Source of the DNA: Alphaproteobacteria bacterium | Lineage (GTDB): Bacteria > Pseudomonadota > Alphaproteobacteria > Bin95 | Length of the DNA stretch: 52,316 bases | NCBI GenBank assembly: GCA_022822125.1 | Contig: JAJECF010000107.1 | Location: 1 to 52,316 of the forward strand | Direction of reading: 5' to 3' | Shown: positions 25,557 through 35,204 of the stretch, piece after piece | Position numbering within the stretch: the stretch's first letter is position 1 | How the letters are laid out: each line of letters starts with the position of its first letter | The notes under the pieces: generated by a model | Databases searched by the model: none | What the model saw: only the letters and a program-made list of their open reading frames with translations | Told to the model about the DNA's origin: nothing | Position numbers and translations under genes: made by a program

Positions 25557-26981
25557 ATGCGGCGCAAGCGGAGGGCCAAGATCGTTGCGACGCTGGGGCC
25601 AGCGACCTCGAGCGCGGAGGCGATAGAAGAGCTGTTCGAGGCGGGCGTCGATGTCTTCCGCCTCAATTTCAGCCACGGCCAGCCCGAGGACCATGCCAGG
25701 CGGCACCGCATCCTGCGGGAGCTGGAGCGCCATGCGGTCCGGCCCATAGGCGTCATGGCCGACATGCAGGGCCCGAAGCTCCGGGTCGGCGCTTTCGAGG
25801 GCGGAGGCGTCGAGTTGGAGTCGGGCCGGCGCTTCATGCTGGACCGTTCGGAGCGTCCCGGCACCGCCGCCCGCGCCTCCGTGCCGCATCCGGAAATCTT
25901 CTCCGCCGTCCGGCCCGGCGACGACATGCTGCTCGACGACGGGCGGCTCCGGCTGACGGTGCTCTCGAAATCCGACACGGCGCTGGAGACGCAGGTGGTC
26001 GACGGCGGGCGCCTCAGCGACCGCAAGGGCATCAACCTGCCGGGGGTCGTGCTGCCGATCTCGCCGCTGACGGAAAAGGACCGCGCGGATCTCCGATTCG
26101 CGCTCGGGCTCGGCGTCGAATGGATCGCGCTCTCCTTCGTCCAGCGCCCGGAGGATGTGGCCGAAGCGCGCCGGCTGATCGGCGCCCGCGCGCATGTGCT
26201 GGTCAAGGTCGAGAAACCCGCCGCCCTCGACTGCATCGAGGACATCGTCTCCGCCGCCGACGCCGTGATGGTGGCCCGCGGCGACCTCGGCGTCGAAATG
26301 CCGCCGGAGGAGGTGCCGGTCGCGCAGAAGACCATCGTGCGCACCTGCCGCGACGCCGGCAAGCCGGTGATCGTGGCCACGCAGATGCTGGAATCCATGG
26401 TGCATGCGCCGGCGCCCACGCGCGCCGAAGTGTCCGATGTGGCGACGGCGGTCTATGACGGCGCCGATGCGGTCATGCTCTCGGCGGAAACCGCCGCCGG
26501 CGCCCATCCGACTGCGGCGGTCGAGATCATGGACCGGGTGATCGCGCGGGTGGAAGACGATCCGTCGCACCGGCGCATTGCGGACGCCGACCGGCGCCGG
26601 CCGCTGGCGACCTCGGCGGACGCGATTTCGGCCGCCGCGCATCAGGTGGCGGACACAATCGGCGCCGCCGCCATCGTCACCTACACGACTTCGGGCTCGA
26701 CGACGCTGCGCGCCGCCCGCGAGCGGCCGTCGCAGCCCATCCTGGGCATCACCTCCGATCTTGAGACGGCGCGGCGTCTCTCGCTGACCTGCGGCGTCCA
26801 CAGCGTGCATACGGCCGATGTGCGCGATTTCGACGAAATGGTGCGCAAGGCGATCGCCGCCGCCGCGCTGGAGGACGCCGCCAGACCCGGCGACACCGTG
26901 GTCATCACGGCGGGCGTTCCCTTCGGCACGCCGGGCGCCACCAATGTGCTGCGCATCGCCCGTGTCGAGCCGGAGCGGTAG
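25557..26981 (+). CDS. pyk: Pyruvate kinase
   Basis: This enzyme transfers phosphate from phosphoenolpyruvate to ADP. The 474-residue protein shows KIVATLGPATSSAEAIEELFEAGVDVFRLNFSHG, DMQGPKLRVG, a short B domain, the LTEKDRADLRFALGLGVEWIALSFVQ region, the active-site signature VMVARGDLGVEMPPEEVP, and AETAAGAHPTAAVEIM, then the C-domain TTSGSTTLRAARERPSQPI. Start ATG 25557 has GGGAAGG 6 nt upstream. It probably shares a transcript with the glycerate kinase gene. Confidence 0.96.
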   Translation: MRRKRRAKIVATLGPATSSAEAIEELFEAGVDVFRLNFSHGQPEDHARRHRILRELERHAVRPIGVMADMQGPKLRVGAFEGGGVELESGRRFMLDRSERPGTAARASVPHPEIFSAVRPGDDMLLDDGRLRLTVLSKSDTALETQVVDGGRLSDRKGINLPGVVLPISPLTEKDRADLRFALGLGVEWIALSFVQRPEDVAEARRLIGARAHVLVKVEKPAALDCIEDIVSAADAVMVARGDLGVEMPPEEVPVAQKTIVRTCRDAGKPVIVATQMLESMVHAPAPTRAEVSDVATAVYDGADAVMLSAETAAGAHPTAAVEIMDRVIARVEDDPSHRRIADADRRRPLATSADAISAAAHQVADTIGAAAIVTYTTSGSTTLRAARERPSQPILGITSDLETARRLSLTCGVHSVHTADVRDFDEMVRKAIAAAALEDAARPGDTVVITAGVPFGTPGATNVLRIARVEPER

Positions 26982-27010
26982 TCTGCATTCAACGACCGGA
27001 GGCGCGTGCC

Positions 27011-28303
27011 ATGCCCCTGCCCGAAACCCGCCATATATTCCGCTATACGCATGAGTTCTCGGACACGATCATCGCCGGCGCCGGCGGGGCCGCGATCCGC
27101 GACCGCGACGGGCGCGAGATCCTCGATTTCACCTCCGGGCAGATGAGCGCCATTCTCGGCCATGCGCATCCCGAAATCGTCGCGGCGGTCAGGGACGGGA
27201 TCGAGCAACTCGACCATCTCCACAGCAGCTTTCTTTCCGACCCGGTCATCGGGCTCTCCAATGCGCTGGCCGCCCTGTTGCCGGATTCGCTGTCCAAAGT
27301 GCTGCCGCTCAGCACGGGCGGCGAATCCAACGAAGCGGCGCTCAAAATGGCTAAGCTGGCGACCGGCCGCTACGAGATCCTCGCCTTCGACCGGTCCTGG
27401 CACGGGATCACGGGCGGGGCGGGCTCGGCGACCTTCAACGGCGCGCGGCGCGGTTACGGGCCGGCGATTCCGGGCGTGCTGGCGCTGCCGACTCCGCATG
27501 CCTACCGCTCGCCCTTCGCCTCCAACGGCAGCTATGACTGGCGCGCCGAGCTCGACTGGGGCTTCGAGATGGTGGACCGGCAGACGACCGGCAGCCTCGC
27601 CGCCATGATCCTGGAGCCGATCCTGAGTTCGGGCGGCGTCATCGAACTGCCTGACGGCTATCTGGCCGCACTCGCCGAACGCTGCCGGGCGCGCGGCATG
27701 CTGTTGATCTGCGACGAGGCGCAGACCGGCCTCGGGCGCACCGGCACCCGCTTCGCCTTCGAGCATGAGGGCGTCGTTCCCGACATCCTGACGCTCTCCA
27801 AGACCCTGGGCGCGGGCCTGCCGCTTTCCGCCGCGATTGCCTCGGCCGAGATCGAAGAGGCCTGCTACGAAAACGATTTCCTCTTCTACACTACCCATAC
27901 CGCCGACCCGCTGCCGGCGGCGGTCGGCGCCAAGGTCGTCGAGATTCTGGTCCGCGACCGGCTGGAGGAACGCGCCCGCGAACTCGGGACCTATATGAAA
28001 GGCATCCTGCTCGACCTCCAGCAGCGCCACGAATGCATCGGCGACGTGCGCGGCCGGGGCCTGTTGCTCGGCGTGGAGCTGGTGGAGGACCGTCATGGCA
28101 AGAAGCCCGCCCACGATCTGGGCCATCGGGTCGGCCGCCGCTGCATCGAACTCGGCGCGAGCCTCAATATCGCCCGGCAGGCGAGCGCACATATCTTCCG
28201 CATCGCGCCGCCGCTGACCGTGACCCGCGCCCAGATCGACACCGCCATGGACATTCTGGACCGGGCGTTGACCGAATGCCGTAGCCGCACGCGCCGGGAA
28301 TGA
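27011..28303 (+). CDS. Class III PLP-dependent aminotransferase (dialkylglycine decarboxylase-like)
   Basis: This is a 430-residue fold-type I PLP enzyme. Motifs: DFTSGQMSAILGHAHPEI, STGGESNEAALKMAK, the PLP-ring Asp in LLICDEAQTGLGRTG, the Schiff-base Lys in LTLSKTLGAGLPLSAA, and TTHTADPLPAAVGAKVV. The SGQMSA segment and overall pattern resemble 2,2-dialkylglycine decarboxylase more than acetylornithine or GABA transaminases. Substrate assignment is tentative. GGAGG lies 7 nt before the ATG. The MITE copy D begins about 30 bp after its stop. Confidence 0.87.
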   Translation: MPLPETRHIFRYTHEFSDTIIAGAGGAAIRDRDGREILDFTSGQMSAILGHAHPEIVAAVRDGIEQLDHLHSSFLSDPVIGLSNALAALLPDSLSKVLPLSTGGESNEAALKMAKLATGRYEILAFDRSWHGITGGAGSATFNGARRGYGPAIPGVLALPTPHAYRSPFASNGSYDWRAELDWGFEMVDRQTTGSLAAMILEPILSSGGVIELPDGYLAALAERCRARGMLLICDEAQTGLGRTGTRFAFEHEGVVPDILTLSKTLGAGLPLSAAIASAEIEEACYENDFLFYTTHTADPLPAAVGAKVVEILVRDRLEERARELGTYMKGILLDLQQRHECIGDVRGRGLLLGVELVEDRHGKKPAHDLGHRVGRRCIELGASLNIARQASAHIFRIAPPLTVTRAQIDTAMDILDRALTECRSRTRRE

Positions 28304-28336
28304 CAGAGCGGCGGCGCCCTGTAACTCGAAGGGTTA

Positions 28337-28589
28337 TACCAGCGGCTCCGGGTTGAAACTCACGGGCAAATGCCGCCCGGCACCCCCGCCTTCTCCTCAT
28401 CCTGAGTAGCGACCGCGCCAGCGGGCGCGTATCGAAGGACCGTCCTGCCGGCGGAACCGCCGTCCCCTTCGGCAAGCTCAGGACAGGCTCTCGATACGCG
28501 GCTGGCGCCGCTACTCGGGATGAAGACAAAGGACCGGGGCTATGACAGGGAGGTGCCGCGCCATCGGTTCCGATCAACGACCGCTGGTA
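28337..28589 (+). mobile_element. MITE-like element, copy D
   Basis: This 253-bp element has ends TACCAGCGG and CCGCTGGTA, flanked by TTA on both sides (28334-28336 and 28590-28592). The right-hand TTA is the complement of the TAA stop codon of the TTC38-like gene, so the element sits exactly at that stop. The optional CTTCGGCAAGCTCAGGACAG unit is present only in the right arm. Confidence 0.87.
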
Positions 28590-29876
28590 TTACGCCGCCG
28601 CGCCGAGGCCGGCCAGCGGCGGGGCGGGGGCGTGGACGGGGCGGCGGAGGATGAGAAGACGGCGGGCCTCTTCTGTCCGTCCGCTGCGCAGGAGCGCGCC
28701 GAGCAGCGCGAATTCAAGCAGGTCGCGCTGGGCGCGGCTGCCGCCGACGCGCTCATGCGTCGCCATCCAGGGCGCGAGCAGCGCAATCGCGTCATCCCAG
28801 TCGCCCCGCCCATAGGCGCCGAGCGCGTCCGCCAGGCCCGACACCATGTCGCCCGCCGGCCCGGCGGCAGCCTCCGCTATGCGCGCCAGCCTGTCGCCCC
28901 GCCCGGCCATGGCGTGCGCCAGCGCCGCGTGGATATCCGCGAAGGCGATGCCGGGATCAGGGAAGAACTCGGCGGCATAGTCGCTCAGCCGCTCCCACAC
29001 GCCGTCCGGAACGGCAGCGCCGGCAAGCGCCGCGCGCAGCACAAAGGCGGCGCTGTCGGTCAGCACATTGATCGGCGGCCCCCAGGCGCCGCCCGGCGCG
29101 ACATCGGCCTCGAACACCCGCCAGGCCTCGTCCATTTCGCAGGCCTCGGCCCTCCAGATCGCCACATGCCAGGCGATATGGCAGGAAAGCTGCGCCTCGC
29201 GGTCGTAGTCCCGCCGCCAGGCGTCCAGCCGCGCAAGGCCCTCCTCGCGCTCGCCGGCCTCGTAATGGACATGGGCGCGGATATGCGCGGCATTGGCGTT
29301 GCGGGGATTGCCGGCGAGCGCGCGCTCCAGCAGGCGCTCGGCCTGCGCCACCTGCCCGGCTTCGACCTGCGAAAAGCCGTGCTGGGCGAGGAACCACCAG
29401 TCATCGCCGTAATGCGGGGCCAGCCGGTCGGTAAAGGCCAGTTGCTCCGCCTCGCGCCCGGCGCGGCCGCTGAAGCCGATGAGCCCGAACACGCCGCAAC
29501 AGGGCTGGGCGATCATCGCATCCAGCGGCCACTCCTGGAGATGGGCGAGGATGGCGGCATAGGCCCCCGCGCCGTCCCCGGCGATCAGGAGGCCGAGCGC
29601 GTCCAGGTGGCCGGCCTCCCTGTCCAAGCATCCGTTGGCGGCGGCGCGTGCCTCCGCCATCGCCGCCGCCGCCTCGCGCCCGCGCCCTCGCATCTGCAGC
29701 GCCCGCGCCCGGCCGGCATGGGCGAGCGCGAAGGACGGGTCTTCCCGGGCGGCGCGCGCAAAACCCTCCTCGGCGCCGGCATTGGCGGCGAGGAACAGAT
29801 CCATCGCCTCGACATAGGCGTCGCGCGCCGCGGCCGCATTCGTCGAGAGGGCGAGGCCGTAGCGGTCCCGAAGCAT
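28590..29876 (-). CDS. TTC38-like tetratricopeptide repeat protein
   Basis: This is a 428-residue, probably cytoplasmic, alpha-helical repeat protein resembling the bacterial TTC38 (tetratricopeptide repeat 38) group. TPR-like helix pairs are visible: AEEGFARAAREDPSFALAHAGRAR, then GRGREAAAAMAEARAAA, QVAQAERLLERALAGNPRNANAAH with ARAHVHYEAGEREEGLARLD, and a final DWDDAIALLAPW repeat. No signal peptide or catalytic motif is seen; function unknown. ATG 29876 is preferred to the TTG at 29885 because GGGGAG lies 10 nt before it. The stop codon is the MITE target duplication. It lies 24 bp after acsA. Confidence 0.82.
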   Translation of the reverse strand: MLRDRYGLALSTNAAAARDAYVEAMDLFLAANAGAEEGFARAAREDPSFALAHAGRARALQMRGRGREAAAAMAEARAAANGCLDREAGHLDALGLLIAGDGAGAYAAILAHLQEWPLDAMIAQPCCGVFGLIGFSGRAGREAEQLAFTDRLAPHYGDDWWFLAQHGFSQVEAGQVAQAERLLERALAGNPRNANAAHIRAHVHYEAGEREEGLARLDAWRRDYDREAQLSCHIAWHVAIWRAEACEMDEAWRVFEADVAPGGAWGPPINVLTDSAAFVLRAALAGAAVPDGVWERLSDYAAEFFPDPGIAFADIHAALAHAMAGRGDRLARIAEAAAGPAGDMVSGLADALGAYGRGDWDDAIALLAPWMATHERVGGSRAQRDLLEFALLGALLRSGRTEEARRLLILRRPVHAPAPPLAGLGAAA

Positions 29877-29900
29877 GAGGCGCAATCTCCCCGTCGCCGG

Positions 29901-31847
29901 TCAGTCGCGGCGGTTGCGGCGGTTCTCGATCAGGTCGTCCACCACGGCGGGCTCCGCGAGCGTCGAGGTATCGCCCAGATTGCCGAAATCGTCCTCGGCG
30001 ATCTTGCGCAATATGCGCCGCATGATCTTGCCGGAGCGCGTCTTGGGCAGTCCCGGCGCCCACTGGATCAGGTCCGGCGTGGCGATCGGGCCGATTTCCG
30101 ACCTTACCCAGCGCACAAGTTCGGCATTGAGGTCGTCGGACGGGTCCTCGCCGAGGATGAGCGTCACATAGGCGTAGATGCCCTGGCCCTTGATGTCGTG
30201 CGGATAGCCGACCACGGCGGCTTCGGCGACCTTCTCATGCGCCACAAGCGCGCTCTCCACCTCGGCCGTGCCCATGCGATGGCCCGAGACATTGATGACA
30301 TCGTCCACCCGCCCGGTGATCCAGTAATAGCCGTCCTCGTCCCGGATCGCGCCGTCGCCGGTGAAATACATGCCCTCATAGGTGGAGAAATAGGTGTCGA
30401 TGAAGCGCTGGTGGTCGCCATAGACCGTGCGCATCTGGCCGGGCCAGCTGTCGAGGATCACGAGATTGCCGGAGGCGGCGCCCTCCAGCAGCGCGCCTTC
30501 ATTGTCGACGAGCGCGGGCCTGACGCCGAAGAACGGCTTCGTGGCGGAGCCGGGCTTGAGGTCGGTGGCGCCCGGCAGCGGGGTAATCAGGTGGCCGCCG
30601 GTCTCGGTCTGCCACCAAGTGTCCATAATGGGGCAGCGCCCGTCGCCCACCACGTCGTAATACCAGAGCCAGGCCTCCGGATTGATCGGCTCGCCGACCG
30701 TGCCGAGAATGCGCAGGCTCTTGCGCGAGGTCGCCTTGACGGGGGCGTCGCCCTCGCGCATCAGCGCGCGGATGGCGGTCGGCGCGGTGTAGAAGATCGA
30801 GACATTATGCTTGTCGCACACCTGCCAGAAGCGCGAGCTGTCCGGATAGTTCGGCACGCCCTCGAACATCAGCGTGACCGCGCCGTTGGCGAGCGGGCCG
30901 TAGAGAATATAGCTGTGGCCCGTCACCCAGCCGACATCGGCGGTACACCAGAACACCTCGCCGTCGCGGTAGTCGAAAGTGAGCCGGTGCGTCATGGAGG
31001 CGAAGGTGAGATAGCCGCCGGTGGTGTGCAGCACGCCTTTCGGCTGCCCCGTCGAGCCCGAAGTGTAGAGGATGAAGAGCGGGTCCTCGGCGCCCATCTC
31101 CTCCGGCGGGCAGTCGGCCGACGCGCCCGCCATCTCCTCCTCGTACCAATGGTCGCGTCCGTCCACCCAGCCGATCTCGCCGCCGGTGCGGCGCACCACG
31201 ATGCAGGTGGTGCAGTCCGGGCAGGAGGCGAGCGCGGCGTCGGTATTGGCCTTGAGCGGCACTGTGCGCCCGCCGCGCAGGCCCTCATCTGCGGTGACGA
31301 CCACCGTCGAAGCGCAGTCGGTGATGCGCCCGGCAAGCGCGTCCGGCGAGAAGCCGCCGAAGACGACGGAGTGGATCGCGCCAATGCGCGCGCAGGCGAA
31401 CACCGCGACGGCGATTTCGGGGATCATGGGCAGGTAGATCGTCACCCTGTCGCCCCGCTTCACGCCCCGCGCTTTCAGCACATTGGCGAATTTGCACACC
31501 CGCTCATGCAGGTCGCGATAGGTGATGTGCTCGGACAGCGCCGGATCGTCGCCTTCCCAGATGATCGCCGTCTGCTCCCCGCGCCCGGCGAGATGGCGGT
31601 CCAGGCAATTGACGGAGGCGTTGAGCGCGCCGTCCTCGAACCAGCGGATATGCAGGTCGTCCTTCGCCCAGGACACATTCTTCACCCTGGTGAACGGCCT
31701 GATCCAGTCGAGCCTCCGGGCCTGCTCCGCCCAGAAGCCTTCCGGGTCCTCCAACGACCGGCGGTACATCGCCTCATAGGCCGCCGCATTCACATGCGCG
31801 GCGCCGGCGGCCTCGGCCGTCACCGGAAAAATCGTCCGTTCGCTCAT
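29901..31847 (-). CDS. acsA: Acetyl-CoA synthetase
   Basis: AMP-forming acetate:CoA ligase, cytoplasmic, 648 residues. Motifs: [20 protein letters not shown] (P-loop), [80 protein letters not shown], and the C-terminal [17 protein letters not shown] with the Lys that is acetylated to regulate this family. Two ATGs occur six bases apart; the second (31847) is preferred because GGGAGG is 8 nt upstream. It probably shares a transcript with the TPR gene. Confidence 0.96.
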   Translation of the reverse strand: MSERTIFPVTAEAAGAAHVNAAAYEAMYRRSLEDPEGFWAEQARRLDWIRPFTRVKNVSWAKDDLHIRWFEDGALNASVNCLDRHLAGRGEQTAIIWEGDDPALSEHITYRDLHERVCKFANVLKARGVKRGDRVTIYLPMIPEIAVAVFACARIGAIHSVVFGGFSPDALAGRITDCASTVVVTADEGLRGGRTVPLKANTDAALASCPDCTTCIVVRRTGGEIGWVDGRDHWYEEEMAGASADCPPEEMGAEDPLFILYTSGSTGQPKGVLHTTGGYLTFASMTHRLTFDYRDGEVFWCTADVGWVTGHSYILYGPLANGAVTLMFEGVPNYPDSSRFWQVCDKHNVSIFYTAPTAIRALMREGDAPVKATSRKSLRILGTVGEPINPEAWLWYYDVVGDGRCPIMDTWWQTETGGHLITPLPGATDLKPGSATKPFFGVRPALVDNEGALLEGAASGNLVILDSWPGQMRTVYGDHQRFIDTYFSTYEGMYFTGDGAIRDEDGYYWITGRVDDVINVSGHRMGTAEVESALVAHEKVAEAAVVGYPHDIKGQGIYAYVTLILGEDPSDDLNAELVRWVRSEIGPIATPDLIQWAPGLPKTRSGKIMRRILRKIAEDDFGNLGDTSTLAEPAVVDDLIENRRNRRD

Positions 31848-31915
31848 CGCCATCGCCTCCCGCCCGTTCCCGAGTCCGCCCGAGTGTCGCGCCGACCGGC
31901 GGATTTTTCCAGACC

Positions 31916-32998
31916 CTATCCGATCCCTCGCGGCTCGCGGAACTGCTTGCCGAGGCGCAGGCCCTGCGCCTGGTAGGTGGAGCCGATGCCGCCACCGTAA
32001 ATCTTGTCCGGGGCTGCCAGCATAGGCTCGTAGATCAACCGCCCGACCGGCTGGCCGTCCTCCACGACGAAGGGCACATCATGGGCGCGCACTTCCAGCA
32101 CCGCCCGGCTGCCGGCGCCGTAGCCGAAACCCGGGTCGAAGAAGCCGGCATAGTGGACCCGGAACTCGCCGACGCGGGTGTCGTAGGGGCGCATCTCGGC
32201 CGCGTGGTCGGGCGGGATCGCCACCGTTTCCTTGGAGGCGAGAATGTAGAAGTCGTCCGGATTGAGCACGATGCCGCGTCCTGGCCGGGCGGCGACGGGC
32301 TCCCAGAACTCGTCCGGGTCGTAATGGCCGAGGCGCTCCACATCGACGAGGCCGGCATGGGCGCGCGCCTTCCAGGCGATGACACCGCCCGCGCCCTGGG
32401 TATCCACCGTAAGCACGAGGCCGTCGTCGATAACGGCCTCGCGGTCCACCAGCGCGTCGCGCGCATGCAGGTCGCGCAGCGCCGGGTCATCGCCGGCCCG
32501 GTTCCCCCGCCTCAGCCGGAGCTGCACCAGGCGCGCGCCTTCCCGCACAAGAATGGAGAAGGTGCGCGGCGCGAGCTCGACATAGAGCCGCCCCGCGTAG
32601 CCGGCGGGCAGGCGGTCGAATTCGGGCACCCGGTCGGCGATCAGGCGCGCGAACACATCGAGGCGCCCGGTCGAACTTTTCGGGTTGGCGATAGCGGCCG
32701 TATCGGCATCAAGCGCAGTCCGCTCCATGAGTTCGGCGATATAGACGCAGCCGCGCTCCAGCACCGCGCCCGGCGCCAGGTCGATCTCGTGCATGGCGTG
32801 GCGCTCGATGCGTTCCGCGACGCCGCCGTCCGGCCCCGGCAGGAAGCTCGCCCGGACCCGCCAGGCGCGCCGGCCGAGCCGGAGGTCGAGGCTCGCCGGC
32901 TGTATCTGGTCTTCCTCGACGGGAGCGGAGGCGGCCAGCGCGCCGGCCTTGACAGCTTCCCGCAGAAGCTGCGACGGCAGGATGCCGGCGGGCTTCAC
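31916..32998 (-). CDS. dcd: 2'-deoxycytidine 5'-triphosphate deaminase, long form
   Basis: This enzyme deaminates dCTP to dUTP for thymidylate synthesis. It is 360 residues, about twice the usual bacterial Dcd (~190), matching the alphaproteobacterial long form with two dUTPase-like folds. The first half shows [38 protein letters not shown] and [19 protein letters not shown]. The second shows [33 protein letters not shown] and GRLIYEPM. The start is a GTG (32998) whose GTGA overlaps the stop of the IalB-like gene, so the longer upstream frame is not used. Confidence 0.9.
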   Translation of the reverse strand: MKPAGILPSQLLREAVKAGALAASAPVEEDQIQPASLDLRLGRRAWRVRASFLPGPDGGVAERIERHAMHEIDLAPGAVLERGCVYIAELMERTALDADTAAIANPKSSTGRLDVFARLIADRVPEFDRLPAGYAGRLYVELAPRTFSILVREGARLVQLRLRRGNRAGDDPALRDLHARDALVDREAVIDDGLVLTVDTQGAGGVIAWKARAHAGLVDVERLGHYDPDEFWEPVAARPGRGIVLNPDDFYILASKETVAIPPDHAAEMRPYDTRVGEFRVHYAGFFDPGFGYGAGSRAVLEVRAHDVPFVVEDGQPVGRLIYEPMLAAPDKIYGGGIGSTYQAQGLRLGKQFREPRGIG

Positions 32999-33498
32999 TC
33001 CAGGAAGGTGAGCGCGTGCGTGAAGCCGCGCAGAGAGATCGGGAGGGCCACCTGCCTTCCGTCCACCATGGTGAAGGACAGCACGGCGGTCAGATGCTGC
33101 TTGAACGCGGTCGTCATCACCTCGTCCATGCGCATGTTCGCCTCGCAGCCGGCCCTGACGCAAAACAGAAGCGGCGGCCGCCGGACAGCCTTCTCGTCGC
33201 CTTCCACCCAGACCGTCACGCCGGCGGGCAGATTGACTCCGAGCGGCACTGTCAGCGATGCGAGAATAGGTCTGCCGGGCCCGGGCCGCCCGACCGCGAC
33301 CGTGGCTGCAGCCTGCTCGGAGCCCTCCGGGAACAGCCGCTGGAAGATAAAGCACTGCTCCGCCGCGTTCGGCCTGTTCTCGGGCGCCTGAAGGCAGCCT
33401 TTCGTCCAGTCGCCCGATTTCTCGCCCTGGACAACCTGGGCGTTGGCCGGCAGCGCGGCTGCGGCAAGAACGAGTGCGAACAGGGTTCTGAGGACCAT
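32995..33498 (-). CDS. Invasion-associated locus B (IalB) family protein
   Basis: This is a 167-residue secreted protein with an N-terminal signal peptide (MVLRTLFALVLAAAALPANA, cleavage after ANA). The periplasmic IalB domain follows: GDWTKGCLQ, NRPNAAEQCFIFQRL, LPLGVNLPAGVTVWV-like core, and paired cysteines in LLFCVRAGCEANM. The domain was named from Bartonella, but most alphaproteobacteria carry several copies with unknown roles, so pathogenicity should not be inferred. The frame is open upstream to 33654; ATG 33498 is chosen because it starts the signal peptide. Its stop overlaps dcd by GTGA. Confidence 0.85.
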   Translation of the reverse strand: MVLRTLFALVLAAAALPANAQVVQGEKSGDWTKGCLQAPENRPNAAEQCFIFQRLFPEGSEQAAATVAVGRPGPGRPILASLTVPLGVNLPAGVTVWVEGDEKAVRRPPLLFCVRAGCEANMRMDEVMTTAFKQHLTAVLSFTMVDGRQVALPISLRGFTHALTFLE

Positions 33499-33589
33499 GG
33501 GATCGGGACTCTGGGAACGGAACGAATGCGGGCGGCTGTTTAGCACCGCCGGGACGGGTTTGGCGATAGCTGCCAGGCCGGCGCTGTCA

Positions 33590-33618
33590 TTGCCGCATTC
33601 GAGCGGAGTGGGTATAGC
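33590..33618 (+). promoter_or_regulatory. Candidate sigma-70 promoter for acyl-CoA dehydrogenase
   Basis: TTGCCG (33590-33595) and TATAGC (33613-33618) are separated by exactly 17 bp, 34 bp before the ATG at 33653, within the 154-bp divergent region shared with the IalB-like gene. Confidence 0.45.
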
Positions 33619-33652
33619 AGCCTCCGTTGCGAGAGGCGGAGAGGGCGGTGCC

Positions 33653-34822
33653 ATGCAATTCGGATGGAGCGAACAGCACGAGCAGATGCGCGAGGCGGTG
33701 GAGCGCCTCTGCGCCGGATTCGATCTCGACTACTGGCGCGAACGCGACGCCGAGGGCGAGTTTCCGCAGGACTTCCACCGGGCCATGGCCGAGGGCGGAT
33801 GGCTCGGCATCGCCATGCCGGAGGAGTTCGGCGGTTCGGGCCTCGGCATTGTCGAGGCGGCGGTGCTGATGCAGGCAGTGGCCCAGTCCGGCGCAGGCAT
33901 GAGCGGCTGCTCCGCGATCCATCTCAACATTTTCGGCCCCCATCCCATCGTCAAGCACGGCACGGACGAGCAGCGCCAGCGCATGCTGCCGGAGCTGATT
34001 GCGGGCGAGAAGAAGGCCTGTTTCGCCGTCACCGAGCCGGACTCCGGCCTCAACACCTCCAGCCTCAAAACGCGGGCCGAGCCGGACGGCAAAGGCGGCT
34101 ATGTCGTCCACGGGCAGAAGCTGTGGACTTCGACGGCGCAGGTGGCCGACAAGATGCTGCTGATCGCCCGCACGACGCCCAGCGAGCAATGCCGGCGCGC
34201 CTTTGATGGGCTGACGCTCTTCTATACCGATTTCGACCGCCGCTATGTCACGCCGACCGAGATCCCGAAGATGGGCCGGTCGGCGGTCGATTCGAACTCG
34301 GTGTTTTTCGACGGCCTGCCGGTGCCGGCGGAGGATCGCATCGGCGAGGAAGGCAAGGGCTTCTATTACCTTCTGGACGGCCTCAATCCCGAGCGCATCC
34401 TCGTGGCCGCGGAGGCGGTCGGGATCGGGCGCTGCGCCTTGCAGCGGGCGGCGGACTATGCGCGCGAGCGCCGGGTGTTCAACCGCCCCATCGGGCAGAA
34501 CCAGTCAATCCAGCATCCGCTGGCGGAAAGCTGGGCCAAGCTCGAGGCGGCCGAACTGCTCGTTTACAAAGCCGCCTGGATGTATGACGAGGGCGAAGCC
34601 TGCGGACCGCAGGCCAACGCGGCGAAATATCTGGCGGCGGAAGTGGGCCACGAGGCCTGCGAGCGCGCCATCCTCACCCATGGCGGCATGGGCTACGCCA
34701 AGGAATACCATGTGGAGCGCTGGCTCCGGGAAATCTGGGTCGCCCGGATCGCGCCCGTAAGCTGGCAGCTTGCTCTCTCCTTTATCGCCGAGAAGGAGCT
34801 CGACCTGCCGAAGAGCTACTGA
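33653..34822 (+). CDS. Acyl-CoA dehydrogenase family protein
   Basis: This is a 389-residue FAD-dependent acyl-CoA dehydrogenase. It has MPEEFGGSGLGIVEAAVL, KKACFAVTEPDSGLNTSSLKT (acyl/FAD loop), HGQKLWTSTAQVADKMLL, AAEAVGIGRCALQRAADYARERRVFNRPIGQNQSIQHPLAE, and the C-terminal ERAILTHGGMGYAKEYHVERWLREI with GGMGYA near the flavin. Substrate chain length is not clear. ATG 33653 is used, with GGAGAGGG shortly upstream. Its TGA stop is followed at once by a truncated MITE copy. Confidence 0.92.
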   Translation: MQFGWSEQHEQMREAVERLCAGFDLDYWRERDAEGEFPQDFHRAMAEGGWLGIAMPEEFGGSGLGIVEAAVLMQAVAQSGAGMSGCSAIHLNIFGPHPIVKHGTDEQRQRMLPELIAGEKKACFAVTEPDSGLNTSSLKTRAEPDGKGGYVVHGQKLWTSTAQVADKMLLIARTTPSEQCRRAFDGLTLFYTDFDRRYVTPTEIPKMGRSAVDSNSVFFDGLPVPAEDRIGEEGKGFYYLLDGLNPERILVAAEAVGIGRCALQRAADYARERRVFNRPIGQNQSIQHPLAESWAKLEAAELLVYKAAWMYDEGEACGPQANAAKYLAAEVGHEACERAILTHGGMGYAKEYHVERWLREIWVARIAPVSWQLALSFIAEKELDLPKSY

Positions 34823-34826
34823 CCCG

Positions 34827-35045
34827 GGCCTCCCTGCCGTAGCCTTGGTCCTTTGTCCTCATCCCGAGTAGCGGCGCCAGCCGCGTATCGAGGGACGCGG
34901 TTCCACCGGTGGGACGATCCTTCGATGCGCGCCCGCAGGCGGGCGCTACTCAGGATGAGGAGAGGCGAGGACGCCAGGCGGATCGACCCAAGAAGGGCAA
35001 ACCGGGCGGCATTTGCCCGTGAGTCTCAACCCGGTGCCGCTGGTA
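34827..35045 (-). mobile_element. Truncated MITE-like element, copy F
   Basis: This is a reverse-oriented copy whose outer end lacks the terminal repeat: it begins inside the element (CCTCCCTGCCGTAGCC) right after the acyl-CoA dehydrogenase stop. The other end is intact (GAGTCTCAACCCGGTGCCGC then TGGTA), followed by TCA (35046-35048). Confidence 0.7.
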
Positions 35046-35051
35046 TCAGCA

Positions 35052-35204
35052 GGCGCGTATCGAAGGACGGTCCCGCCGGTGGTGCCGCCGTCCCCTTCGG
35101 CAAGCTCAGGACAGGCTCCCCTCGACAGGCTCACGATGAGGACAAAGGACCGGGGCTGCGGCAGGAAGGCCCGCGCCATCGGTTCCGATCAACGACCGCT
35201 GGTA
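35052..35204 (+). mobile_element. Truncated MITE-like element, copy G
   Basis: This forward-oriented partial copy starts inside the left arm (GCGCGTATCGAAGGACGG), contains the CTTCGGCAAGCTCAGGACAG unit, and ends in an intact CCGCTGGTA. The next three bases, TCA (35205-35207), are the complement of the rppH TGA stop codon. The same TCA flanks its left side at 35046-35048. Confidence 0.7.

Noticed and set aside
28542..31976. Very long plus-strand reading frame (1,144 codons) opposite the TPR and acetyl-CoA synthetase genes
   Set aside because: It is the antisense of two well-supported genes in high-GC DNA. Its translation is rich in Arg, Gly, His and Ala and has no family motif.
32995..33355. 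N-terminal extension of the dCTP deaminase frame to 33355
   Set aside because: It overlaps the IalB gene in another frame; the GTGA overlap and the family N-terminus place the start at 32998.
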